Assembly: GCF_016862435.1 (NCBI RefSeq)
Contig: NZ_BOMY01000025.1
Location: 1-64,000 of the forward strand
From: Paractinoplanes tereljensis
GTDB lineage: Bacteria; Actinomycetota; Actinomycetes; Mycobacteriales; Micromonosporaceae
DNA: 64,000 nucleotides
Reading direction: 5' to 3'
The notes below the pieces were generated by a model that saw only the letters and a program-made list of their open reading frames with translations, searched no databases and was not told where the DNA came from. The position numbers and the translations under genes were made by a program. Each line of letters begins with the position of its first letter. The first letter of the stretch is position 1. Positions 40,714 through 48,566 of the stretch are shown here, one piece after another.

Positions 40714-41930
40714 ACCGCGGTTTCCACCAGATCGGCCGGGGCGGCCGTGGTCTCGGACGCCCGGGTCAGGTTGCGCGAGCCGGGGATCAGCAGCTGGGAG
40801 GCGCCGGCCAGGAACAGGACGGCGGCGCAGACGGTCAGCACCGGGCTGGTGCCGAAGCGGGCCGACAGCGGGCCGGCCAGCGCGTTTCCGATCGGCATGG
40901 CCAGGAACGACGTCAGGTAGTCCCAGGACGCCACCCGGCCCAGCGCGGACTGCGGGATCTGGTCCTGCAGGGCGGTCTCCCAGGCCACGTCGAAGAAGAT
41001 CAGGCCGGCCCAGCCGATCACCGCGCCGAGCAGCACCGCGACGAGTTCGGCCGGCCACACGTACGCCAGTGCCCAGAGCGGCATGAGCAGCAGCGTCAGC
41101 CAGCCCGCCCGGAGCAACCGGCGGGGCTTGAAGCGCAACGCGACCGCCGCGCCGATCAGGCCGCCAAGACCCTCGGCGGCGGCGATGAAGCCGGCCGCGG
41201 GGGCGCCGCCGAGCCGTTCGATCGCGGTCACCTGCACCAGCACCAGGATCACGCCGTTGGCGACGTGGTAGAGCGTGGCCCCGAGCAGACCGCCGAGCAG
41301 CCAGTCCCGGCTGCTGATCTCGCGCCAGCCGGCGCCCAGCTCGCTGAGCATCGACGACCTCGGGCCCCGCACGGTGCGGGTGCGCAGCAGCAGGCAGGCG
41401 GCCATCGAGGCGAGGAAGCTGGCCGCGTTGACCCCGAAGCCGGCCGGCGCGCCGAACCCGGCCACGGTGAGCCCGCCCAGTGCCGGGCCGACCACCGAGC
41501 TGCCGGTCTGCAGCATGCTCAGCGTCGCGTTGGCCGACTGCCGGCGGTCGGCCGGGATGATCAGCGGGCGCAGCGCGGTCATCGCCGGGTTGAAGAAGCT
41601 GCCGGCACCCGACGACACCGCGGCCAGGGCGCACAGCAGGGCCAGGTGATAGCCGCCGGCCGCGAACATGACGGCCATCGCGGCCGCCGCCAGCAGCCGG
41701 GTCAGGTCGGCGAGGACCATCACCCGCTGCGGCTGCAGCCGGTCGGCCCAGACGCCGCCGAACAGCGAGCTGATCAGGGTGAAGGCGACCGAGCAGGCCA
41801 TCACGAGGCCGAGGTCGCGGGCGCCGCCGCCGGTCGACACGACGGCGACGGCCAGGGCGACGGTCTGGAAGCCGTTGCCGATCCAGGAGAGGGTCTGGCC
41901 CGCGGCGAGCAGGCGGAAGTCGGTGAGCAC
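40710..41930 (-). CDS. Major facilitator superfamily exporter
   Basis: 406 residues, twelve transmembrane helices. The loop GVWADRLQPQRVMVLADLTR between helices 2 and 3 matches the MFS motif A region, and the architecture resembles MFS_3/enterobactin-exporter-like drug pumps. It is divergent from a MarR gene with a palindromic operator between them, the usual layout of inducible multidrug or siderophore efflux. The GTG start at 41930 is about where transcription is expected to begin. Ends 4 bp into the thioredoxin-like gene. Confidence 0.87.
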   Translation of the reverse strand: MLTDFRLLAAGQTLSWIGNGFQTVALAVAVVSTGGGARDLGLVMACSVAFTLISSLFGGVWADRLQPQRVMVLADLTRLLAAAAMAVMFAAGGYHLALLCALAAVSSGAGSFFNPAMTALRPLIIPADRRQSANATLSMLQTGSSVVGPALGGLTVAGFGAPAGFGVNAASFLASMAACLLLRTRTVRGPRSSMLSELGAGWREISSRDWLLGGLLGATLYHVANGVILVLVQVTAIERLGGAPAAGFIAAAEGLGGLIGAAVALRFKPRRLLRAGWLTLLLMPLWALAYVWPAELVAVLLGAVIGWAGLIFFDVAWETALQDQIPQSALGRVASWDYLTSFLAMPIGNALAGPLSARFGTSPVLTVCAAVLFLAGASQLLIPGSRNLTRASETTAAPADLVETAV

Positions 41931-41937
41931 GTTCGAG

Positions 41938-41966
41938 ACAGTAGTTCGACGTCGAACTATTAGCAA
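41938..41966 (-). promoter_or_regulatory. Candidate MFS promoter
   Basis: On the minus strand TTGCTA (41966-41961), 17 bp and TACTGT (41943-41938). The predicted start is within a few bases of the GTG at 41930, and the palindromic operator fills the spacer. Confidence 0.55.
41942..41959. promoter_or_regulatory. 18-bp perfect palindrome, MarR operator
   Basis: TAGTTCGAC followed by its exact reverse complement GTCGAACTA. It lies between -35 and -10 of the MFS promoter and about 26 bp before the MarR start, so one bound dimer would block both genes. Confidence 0.8.
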
Positions 41967-41972
41967 TCGAAT

Positions 41973-41978
41973 TACAAT
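41973..41978 (+). promoter_or_regulatory. Candidate -10 box for the MarR gene, leaderless
   Basis: TACAAT ends seven bases before the GTG start at 41985. A -35 is not clear, but its position would overlap the operator palindrome. Confidence 0.5.
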
Positions 41979-41984
41979 GAGCTG

Positions 41985-42491
41985 GTGACTGACGAGCGGG
42001 ACGGCGTGGATCTGCATGTGGCGCGGTGGGCGGCGTACTGGAAGGACGATCCGCGGTTCGCGCCCGAGGTCGAGGGCGCCCTGGTGCGGATGAACGACAT
42101 CCACAAGTGGGCCCGCCGGGCCGACGCGGCCGCGTTCGCCGGCAACGAGGCCTTCACCATGGAGGACTACAAGACGCTGCACGCGCTGATGGTCCAGCCG
42201 CACCCGATGGAGGCCACCCCGGCTCAGCTGGCCGACGCCACCCATCTCACCCGGGCCGCGATGACCAGCCGGCTCGACCGGCTGGAGTCGTCCGGCCTGG
42301 TCACCCGGCAGGTCGACCCGGCCGACCGGCGGCGGGTGCTGGTGCGGCCGACGGCGGCCGGGCGGGAGGCGTGGAACAAGCACATCTTCGAGGGGATGGC
42401 CCGGGACCGGCAGATGCTGGGAGCCCTGTCGCACGACGAGTTGGTGCAGCTCAATGCCCTGCTGCGAAAGGTGACTAAGTCTATCGAGTAG
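41985..42491 (+). CDS. MarR family repressor
   Basis: 168 residues. The winged helix (about 75-135) shows ATPAQLADATHLTRAAMTSRLDRLESSGLVTR and the wing DPADRRRVLVRPT. It is divergent from the MFS exporter and very likely represses it, and itself, through the 18-bp palindrome. The inducing ligand is unknown but is probably a substrate of the pump. No Shine-Dalgarno is seen, consistent with a leaderless message. Confidence 0.92.
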   Translation: MTDERDGVDLHVARWAAYWKDDPRFAPEVEGALVRMNDIHKWARRADAAAFAGNEAFTMEDYKTLHALMVQPHPMEATPAQLADATHLTRAAMTSRLDRLESSGLVTRQVDPADRRRVLVRPTAAGREAWNKHIFEGMARDRQMLGALSHDELVQLNALLRKVTKSIE

Positions 42492-42545
42492 GTAGTGATC
42501 AGGCTCACCGCGCGCTCACCAGGAAAAACAGCGAGGCTTCGAGAC

Positions 42546-42956
42546 ATGGAACTCGACCCCCGCGGGCAGCGCTTCGCCGCGGCATTGACCAGCGCCGTCA
42601 TCATCCTGGTGCTGGCGACCGGCTCGGGCTGGCTCGCGCTGGCCCAGGCCGTCGTCTTCGCGATCACGGCCCTCGATCCCCGCAAGGGCCCCTACGGGTA
42701 CGTCTACCGTGCCCTGATCCTGCCGCGCCTCGGGCCGCCGGCCGAGCGGGAGCCCGCCGCTCCGGTCCGGTTCGCCCAGACCGTCGGCCTTGGCTTCCTG
42801 ACCGTGAGCGCGATCGGCTATCTCACCGGGCTGACCACGCTGGGCGTGGTGGCGGCCGCGTTCGGGCTGCTTGCGGCATTCCTGAACGCGGCCTTCGGGC
42901 TCTGTCTGGGCTGCGAGGCCTACCTGCTGATCAAGCGGGCCTCGGTCCGGGCCTAG
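42546..42956 (+). CDS. DUF4395 membrane protein
   Basis: 136 residues with about four transmembrane helices. LDPRGQRFAAALTSAVI near the start and NAAFGLCLGCEAYLL near the end fit DUF4395; the CLGC motif may be redox- or metal-active. Members often neighbour thioredoxin or sulfurtransferase genes, and a thioredoxin-like gene lies just beyond the MFS/MarR pair. Function unknown. It overlaps the convergent response regulator by 4 bp. Confidence 0.8.
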   Translation: MELDPRGQRFAAALTSAVIILVLATGSGWLALAQAVVFAITALDPRKGPYGYVYRALILPRLGPPAEREPAAPVRFAQTVGLGFLTVSAIGYLTGLTTLGVVAAAFGLLAAFLNAAFGLCLGCEAYLLIKRASVRA

Positions 42957-43621
42957 AACTTCGGCGCGTCCGGAGCTTCCAAGAGGCCCAGTCGCAGCGC
43001 GGTCATCAGGGCCTGGGCCCGGTTGGCCGCGCCGAGCTTCTCGTACAGCTTCGAGATGTGCGTCTTGGCCGTCGACTCCGAGACGAACAGCTGCTTGGCG
43101 ATGCCGGCCACGCTCATGCCGTCGGCCAGCAGGCGCAGCACCTGGCCCTCGCGCGGCGACAGCTGCGGTCCGGACGGGGCGAGCCGGCGCTTCATGGCCT
43201 CGGCCAGGTCGGCGGCGGTGAACGCGCTCGGTGCCGAGGCGGCGTGCCGGGCCGCGGCCACGACCTCGTCGGCCGGGGCGGTCTTCGGCACGAACGCGCT
43301 GGCGCCGGCCTCGAGCGCACCGAACAGCTGGTCGTCGCCCGCGTACATCGTCAGTACGACGATGCCCATGTTGGCGTTGTTCTTCCGCAGGGCCTTGGTG
43401 GCCTCGAGACCGCTGCCGTCGGGCAGGCGCAAGTCCATGATCACAACGTCCGGCTGCAGGGCACCGGCCTGGCGGACCGCCTCGGCGGCCGTGGCAGCCT
43501 CGCCGACGACCTCGAACTGACGGTCGCGCTCGAATGCGTGTCGCAGCCCCTTACGAATCAGATCGTGATCGTCGACAAGGAGGACCTTGGTGCGCGTGGT
43601 CGGCGCAGGACTGGTCGACAT
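42953..43621 (-). CDS. NarL/LuxR-type response regulator
   Basis: 222 residues. The receiver (about 12-130) has acidic DDHD and phospho-acceptor aspartate in VVIMDLRLPDGSG, plus the conserved lysine in VPKTAPAD. The C-terminal LuxR helix-turn-helix (about 152-215) shows LSPREGQVLRLLADGMSVAGIAKQL and KTHISKLYEKLG. It is encoded 7 bp after the histidine kinase gene on the same strand and forms its cognate pair. Targets unknown. Confidence 0.93.
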   Translation of the reverse strand: MSTSPAPTTRTKVLLVDDHDLIRKGLRHAFERDRQFEVVGEAATAAEAVRQAGALQPDVVIMDLRLPDGSGLEATKALRKNNANMGIVVLTMYAGDDQLFGALEAGASAFVPKTAPADEVVAAARHAASAPSAFTAADLAEAMKRRLAPSGPQLSPREGQVLRLLADGMSVAGIAKQLFVSESTAKTHISKLYEKLGAANRAQALMTALRLGLLEAPDAPKF

Positions 43622-43628
43622 GCTCGGG

Positions 43629-45317
43629 TTACTCCCCTTCTGGAGCGGAAACGCTATCCCGCACGCTATCGCGCCGCCCCGAGGATCCGAGCACTACGGC
43701 CACGGTTGTCCCGCTGGGGTGTCGCGGCGTGATTTTCAATCGGCCCCGGATCCGTTCCGCCCGCTCGGCCATGATGGTCAGACCGTAACGACCGTCCGGG
43801 CGGTCGTCAGCGAAGCCTTTACCGTCGTCAGAGACCTCGATCTCCGCGTACGGCGGGTCCACCGTACAGGTAACCCACAGATTAGATGCTCCAGCGTGTT
43901 TGCGCGCGTTGGTGATCGCCTCCTGGGCGATCCGGAGCAGTTCCGCCTCGGTCGCGGCGGGCAGCCGCGCCGTCGATTCGTCGAAGGTGAAGTGCACGCG
44001 CAGACCGGCCGAGGTGCCCAGAGTCCGTGCGTACTCGGCGATCGCGGCGGCCAGGCCGCCGTTGCGGTCCACCTCGGAGCGCAGCTCGAACAGGCTCAGC
44101 CGCAGCTCGGTGATGACCCGGGTGACCTCGTTGCGCAGCGAGCGCAACTCCTCGGCGGTCTCCTCGGCGCCTTCCGGCAGGGTGGCCTGGGCGTTGTCGA
44201 TGCCGTAGCCGACCATCACGAGTTCCTGCGCGACGCCGTCGTGGATCTCCCGGGCGAGTCGCTGACGCTCCTCATTGGTGGCCAGCGACCGCACGTCGTC
44301 GAAGAGCAGCGCGGCCTCGAGCCGGATCGCGGCCGGCTCGGTCACCCCGGTGACGTCGAAGACGACCGACGACGGGTAGGCGCTGCTCACGTCGGCCTCG
44401 AGGATCACCAGGCCGATCGTGCGGACCCCGGCGACCAGCGGAACGACCAGCGAGGAGACCTCGCCGCGGCGGTGCGAGCGGGCCTGCGAACGGCTGGCGG
44501 TCTGCGGCTGCTGGGTGGCCCACGCGTCGGCGATGGCCGAGTCGGCGTCGAGCGTCGTCTCCCAGTCGACCCGCTCGGCGCCGGTCTGGGCGAGCACCAC
44601 GAGCCGGCCACCGCCGCTCGTCGACAGCACCGCGGCGCGATCACCCGGGGCGACCAGGCGCAGCTCCTCGAGCAGGTGCTCGGAGATGCCGCCCGGGTCC
44701 AGAGTGGCGCCCGGCAGCGAGCGAGCCACGCTCCGCAGCTGCGTGAGCAGGCGGGTGGCTTCCGCGTACGGCTGGGGGGTGGGTTCGGCGGGTTGCATCA
44801 GTTGTCGCATTGTATCGGCCGCGAACGTCACGATCGCGCCGAGAACCAGCCATTGCCCACCGGCCGCGAGGAAGCCCGGCTGGGTGATCGGGCTGTCGTC
44901 GCCGGTCAGCGTGCCGCCGGCGACCAGTGCCACGGCGGCCACCCCGAGCAGCGCGGCGCCCTCGGTCGGGCGCCGGCGCAGGGCCGCGGTGAGCAGCGGA
45001 ACGGCCAGGTAGGGAAGCACCGCCTCGGCGCCGAACCCGGCGTCCACAGTGCCGGTCGCGTCGGCGGCGGCGGCGATCGAGCCGGCCGCCAGCCCGGTGA
45101 CGGCGACCTCGGCGAACCGGCCCAGCGGGCCGAACAGGCGGTGGTCGGGTGCGAGGAACGCGGGCAGGGCGGCGACCACCAGCAGGGCGATCCAGCGCAA
45201 CTGCGCCGGGTCCTGGGTGGCGATCAGCGTCAATGCCGCGACCAGAGCGAGCATGACGATGCGCGCGGCCACCGCGAGCGGCTGGACGCGCGCGGAGACA
45301 CTGGCTAGCACCGGCAC
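43629..45317 (-). CDS. NarL-type sensor histidine kinase with membrane and GAF domains
   Basis: 562 residues. An N-terminal block of about six transmembrane helices (about 10-185) leads to a GAF-like domain (about 205-345) and a HisKA_3 dimerisation segment with REIHDGVAQELVMVGYGID (phospho-histidine), then a HATPase_c domain (QEAITNARKHAGAS as N box, VSDDGKGF, GRYGLTIMAERAERI). The signal may be sensed in the membrane or by the GAF pocket. The start is uncertain: the frame stays open far upstream; GTG at 45317 is the last that keeps the membrane domain. Confidence 0.88.
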   Translation of the reverse strand: MPVLASVSARVQPLAVAARIVMLALVAALTLIATQDPAQLRWIALLVVAALPAFLAPDHRLFGPLGRFAEVAVTGLAAGSIAAAADATGTVDAGFGAEAVLPYLAVPLLTAALRRRPTEGAALLGVAAVALVAGGTLTGDDSPITQPGFLAAGGQWLVLGAIVTFAADTMRQLMQPAEPTPQPYAEATRLLTQLRSVARSLPGATLDPGGISEHLLEELRLVAPGDRAAVLSTSGGGRLVVLAQTGAERVDWETTLDADSAIADAWATQQPQTASRSQARSHRRGEVSSLVVPLVAGVRTIGLVILEADVSSAYPSSVVFDVTGVTEPAAIRLEAALLFDDVRSLATNEERQRLAREIHDGVAQELVMVGYGIDNAQATLPEGAEETAEELRSLRNEVTRVITELRLSLFELRSEVDRNGGLAAAIAEYARTLGTSAGLRVHFTFDESTARLPAATEAELLRIAQEAITNARKHAGASNLWVTCTVDPPYAEIEVSDDGKGFADDRPDGRYGLTIMAERAERIRGRLKITPRHPSGTTVAVVLGSSGRRDSVRDSVSAPEGE

Positions 45318-45386
45318 CTGACGGATGGTAGTCGTACCGGGCCGGAACGGCTTGGCCCGGTCGTCGGGATTGTCGGACCGAAGAGG

Positions 45387-45392
45387 TAGCCT
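45387..45392 (+). promoter_or_regulatory. Candidate -10 box before the SRPBCC gene
   Basis: TAGCCT ends seven bases before the ATG at 45399, with no Shine-Dalgarno between, suggesting a leaderless message. No clear -35. Confidence 0.35.
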
Positions 45393-45398
45393 CCGTTC

Positions 45399-45851
45399 AT
45401 GGCGGACACCTCGACGCAGTCGATCCAGGTTCATGCGCCCGTCGACCGCGTGGCCGCGGTGATCTGCGATTTCCCGCGCTACCCGGAGTGGGTCGACGCG
45501 CTGAAGCAGATCGAGGTCCTTCAGGAGTACGAAGACGGTTACGCGGCCCAGGTCCGGTGGGTGATCGACGCCGGCGTGATGGCCGACGACTACACCCTGG
45601 AATACGCATATGCCGACGATCTGACCCGGATCGAGTGGCATCTGATCGAGCCGTCGAAGACGCAGAAGTCGCAGGAAGGTTCCTACGACCTCGCCGATAA
45701 CGGTGACGGCACCACCACGGTGACCTACACCCTTGAGGTGGAGCTCTCCATCGGCATGCTCGGGATGTTCCGGCGCAAGGCCGAAAAGATGATCATGGAC
45801 ACGGCGCTGAAGCAGCTCAAACGCCGTGTCGAGAGCCTGCCGGCGAGCTGA
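45399..45851 (+). CDS. SRPBCC (polyketide cyclase/START-like) protein
   Basis: A 150-residue single-domain helix-grip protein (IQVHAPVDRVAAVICDFPRYPEWV start, YTLEVELSIGMLGMFRRKAEKMI end). It resembles the mycobacterial Rv2185c type, which binds hydrophobic ligands. The specific ligand is unknown. The DUF5304-like gene follows 14 bp later. Confidence 0.88.
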   Translation: MADTSTQSIQVHAPVDRVAAVICDFPRYPEWVDALKQIEVLQEYEDGYAAQVRWVIDAGVMADDYTLEYAYADDLTRIEWHLIEPSKTQKSQEGSYDLADNGDGTTTVTYTLEVELSIGMLGMFRRKAEKMIMDTALKQLKRRVESLPAS

Positions 45852-45865
45852 GCGGGAGGTTCGGG

Positions 45866-46894
45866 ATGACGGCGTCCGCACGAGAAGAGGCCGAGCGCCT
45901 GGTCGCGACGATGATCGCGATGGCCGCGAGCGGCGGCCTGGGTGCCGCGGCCCGGGCTTCGGGCGATTCCTCGGGTACGCGGGACGCGGTCACCGCCGGT
46001 CTGGGTGCCCTCGCCGACTCGGTCAGCGGGCTGGTCGGCCGCCTGGCCGGGAGCAACGACCAGGGCGACAAGTCGCACAGCTGGTCGACCGGCAGCGCCG
46101 AGTGCTGCGTCTGCCCGGTCTGCCGGGCGATCGCCGCGGTGCGCGACCCGAGCCCGGAGGCGGCCGTCCGGCTGGCCATGGGCGCCGGCGACCTGGCCTC
46201 CGGGGTCGCCAGCATGATGCGGGCGCTCTCGTCGCTGGCCGGCGACCGCCCGAAGCCCGCACCCGCGCGCCCGGCGCCACCCGCGCCCGACCCCGACGAG
46301 GCCTGGTCGTTCGCGACCCGCACGACCGCGCCTGGGGATAGCGCCGTGCCCGGCGACGACGCCGCGCCAGGCGAGAGCGAAGCACCCGGCCGCGACGATC
46401 CCCGCTTCGCGGGCGACCCGTGGGCGGCCGCTTCGGCGGCGAGCGCGGCCGAAGCAGAGGCTGAGCGCCTGCGCGCTCGCCGAGCTGCGGACGCGGCCCG
46501 GCGCAAGGCGGCAAAGGAAGCTCGTGAGGCGGCGGCGGAGGCGGCCCGCCGGGTAGCGGAAGCCGCGGCGCTGGCCGAGGCAGCCAAGGCGGAGGTGGCG
46601 GCGGCCAACGCGGAAGCGGCCGGGTCGCCCGGGTCCCGGGCCGGCGAGGCGGCCGCTGCCCGGAATGCCGGGACTGGGACGCCGAAGGCCGAGACTGGGG
46701 ACACGAATGCTGGGGCGGGGCGCTCCGCCCGTACCCCTCAAAGGTTTGATGTGTGGGCCGCGGCCACCGCTGATGCGGGTGTTGGCGGCGTGGCGCGACC
46801 CACGACGGTGGATCATGATGTTCCGGGCGCTGTGGCGCCCGGTGAGCGCGACGGCGCGGCGGGCGACGCAGCCCCCGGCGACGGCGCACAGTAA
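45866..46894 (+). CDS. DUF5304-like protein
   Basis: 342 residues. The N-terminal half carries the conserved HSWSTGSAECCVCPVCRAIAA region (around residues 70-90) and DPSPEAAVRLAMGAGDLASGV, seen in Streptomyces DUF5304 proteins encoded next to glucokinase. The C-terminal half is an Ala/Glu/Arg-rich coiled coil (about 190-255) and a disordered Gly/Pro/Asp-rich tail. The paired cysteines suggest metal binding. Function unknown. Confidence 0.78.
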   Translation: MTASAREEAERLVATMIAMAASGGLGAAARASGDSSGTRDAVTAGLGALADSVSGLVGRLAGSNDQGDKSHSWSTGSAECCVCPVCRAIAAVRDPSPEAAVRLAMGAGDLASGVASMMRALSSLAGDRPKPAPARPAPPAPDPDEAWSFATRTTAPGDSAVPGDDAAPGESEAPGRDDPRFAGDPWAAASAASAAEAEAERLRARRAADAARRKAAKEAREAAAEAARRVAEAAALAEAAKAEVAAANAEAAGSPGSRAGEAAAARNAGTGTPKAETGDTNAGAGRSARTPQRFDVWAAATADAGVGGVARPTTVDHDVPGAVAPGERDGAAGDAAPGDGAQ

Positions 46895-46916
46895 GCGGGT
46901 AGCAGAAGGAGACAGC

Positions 46917-47867
46917 GTGACGCTGACCATCGGAGTCGACGTCGGCGGCACCAAGGTGGCCGGCGGGGTGGTCGACGAGCACGGCACGGTGCTGGCGTCC
47001 AACCGCCGCGACACGCCCGCCGAGGACCCGGCCGGCACCCGGGACACGATCGTCGAGGTGGCCGCCGAGCTGGCCGCTCAATATCCCGAGGCCACCGCGA
47101 TCGGCATCGGCGCCGCCGCCTGGATCGACGCGGCCGCCTCCACCGTGCTGTTCGCGCCCAACCTGGCCTGGCGGGACGAACCGCTGCGGGACTACGTCGC
47201 CAAGGCGGTCGGCCTGCCCACCGTGCTGGAGAACGACGCCAACGTGGCGGCCTGGGCCGAGTTCCGGTTCGGGGTGGCCCGGCACGCGGACGACTCGATG
47301 GTGATGATCACCGTGGGGACCGGGATCGGCGGTGGCATCGTGCTGGACGGCAAGCTGTGGCGCGGCGCCAACGGCATCGCCGGCGAGCTCGGGCACATCC
47401 AGTCGGTTCCCGACGGCCATCCCTGCGGCTGTGGCCGGCTGGGCTGCCTGGAGCAGTACGCGAGCGGCAACGCCCTGGTCCGGTTCGCCCGGGCCGGCGC
47501 CCGGCAGGAGCCGGAGCGGGCGGCGAAGCTGCTGGCCCTGGCCGGCGGCGACCCGCTGGCGATCACCGGGCGGCAGATCACCGAGGCGGCGCACGCCGGC
47601 GACGGGGTGGCCCGGGACGCGTTCACGCAGATCGGCTACTGGCTCGGGGTGGCGATGGCCGACCTGGCGCAGAGCCTCGACCCGGAGATCCTGGTGGTCG
47701 GCGGCGGCGTGGTCGACGCCGGTGAGCTGCTCATGACGCCGACCCAGAACACCTACCGCGACCAGCTCAAGCAGCGCGGCCGGTTCCCGGTCGCCGACGT
47801 GGTGGCGGCCGAGACCGGCAACACGGCCGGGGTGGTCGGCGCGGCCGACCTGGCCCGGCGGGCCTGA
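46917..47867 (+). CDS. glkA: ROK family glucokinase
   Basis: 316 residues. ATP site TIGVDVGGTKVAGGVVDEHG, catalytic region ENDANVAAWAE, and the ROK zinc motif CGCGRLGCLEQYASG after GHIQ. It phosphorylates glucose to glucose 6-phosphate; in Streptomyces the orthologue also carries glucose repression. The GTG start at 46917 follows GAAGGAGA. The next gene begins 2 bp after its stop. Confidence 0.92.
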   Translation: MTLTIGVDVGGTKVAGGVVDEHGTVLASNRRDTPAEDPAGTRDTIVEVAAELAAQYPEATAIGIGAAAWIDAAASTVLFAPNLAWRDEPLRDYVAKAVGLPTVLENDANVAAWAEFRFGVARHADDSMVMITVGTGIGGGIVLDGKLWRGANGIAGELGHIQSVPDGHPCGCGRLGCLEQYASGNALVRFARAGARQEPERAAKLLALAGGDPLAITGRQITEAAHAGDGVARDAFTQIGYWLGVAMADLAQSLDPEILVVGGGVVDAGELLMTPTQNTYRDQLKQRGRFPVADVVAAETGNTAGVVGAADLARRA

Positions 47868-47869
47868 CC

Positions 47870-48541
47870 ATGCCGTCGCTGCGGGTTCTCAGCTACAACG
47901 TGCACGGGCTGCGTGACGACCGGGCGGCCCTGATCGCCCTGGTCCGCGACCTGGCGCCGGACGTGTTGGTGGTGCAGGAGGCGCCCCGGCGGTTCCTGTG
48001 GCGGCACAAGTGCGCCGCGCTGGCCAACGACACCGGCATGGTGGTCGGCGCCGGCGGCCTGCCGGCGCTAGGCAACCTGCTGCTGGTCAGCCTGCGGGTC
48101 CGGGTGCACGAGGCCTGGTGCATGCGGTACCCACTGACCCCGGGCCGGCACCTGCGGGGAGCCGCGTTCCTGCGTGGTTCGGTGCGCGGCGGCGGGTTCA
48201 CCGTGTCCGGTTCGCACCTGGCCACCGACCCGGCCGAGCGGCCCGCCCAGGCGGCGCTCTGGAAGGAGGCCCTCGACAAGATCGAGGGCCCGGTGATCGC
48301 GGCCGCCGACCTGAACGAGGGCCCGGGCGGCGGCGCCTGGCGCACGGTCGAGGACGGCCTGGTCTCCTCGTCGGCGGGCTCGTTCACCTACCCCGCGACG
48401 CTGCCCGCCCGGCTCATCGACGGCTTGTTCGTGACCCCGGACATCACCATCGACCGGTACGAGGTGGTGGAGTCCGACCTGGCCCGAAAGGCCAGTGATC
48501 ATCTTCCTGTTCTCGCGGATCTTTCGCTCCCTTCCGAGTAG
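47870..48541 (+). CDS. Endonuclease/exonuclease/phosphatase family protein
   Basis: 223 residues. EEP-fold landmarks are RVLSYNVHGLRDD (metal-binding Asn), VVQEAPRR (catalytic Glu), SGSHLATDP, AAADLNEGP (Asp/Asn) and the C-terminal SDHLPVLADL (Asp-His). It would cleave phosphodiester or phosphomonoester bonds; substrate unknown. It is cotranscribed with glucokinase. Without a signal peptide it acts in the cytoplasm. Confidence 0.87.
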   Translation: MPSLRVLSYNVHGLRDDRAALIALVRDLAPDVLVVQEAPRRFLWRHKCAALANDTGMVVGAGGLPALGNLLLVSLRVRVHEAWCMRYPLTPGRHLRGAAFLRGSVRGGGFTVSGSHLATDPAERPAQAALWKEALDKIEGPVIAAADLNEGPGGGAWRTVEDGLVSSSAGSFTYPATLPARLIDGLFVTPDITIDRYEVVESDLARKASDHLPVLADLSLPSE

Positions 48542-48566
48542 CCCAGGTATCTGGCAGTATCGCCGC

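Noticed and set aside
37447..41634. A 1,395-codon open frame on the minus strand across pimB and the ABC transporter
   Set aside because: Arg/Pro/Gly-rich composition, no domain, and antisense to genes with clear motifs; it is a by-product of high GC.
42495..42545. Longer N-terminus for the DUF4395 protein
   Set aside because: The added residues are polar and unlike the family; the ATG at 42546 fits better.
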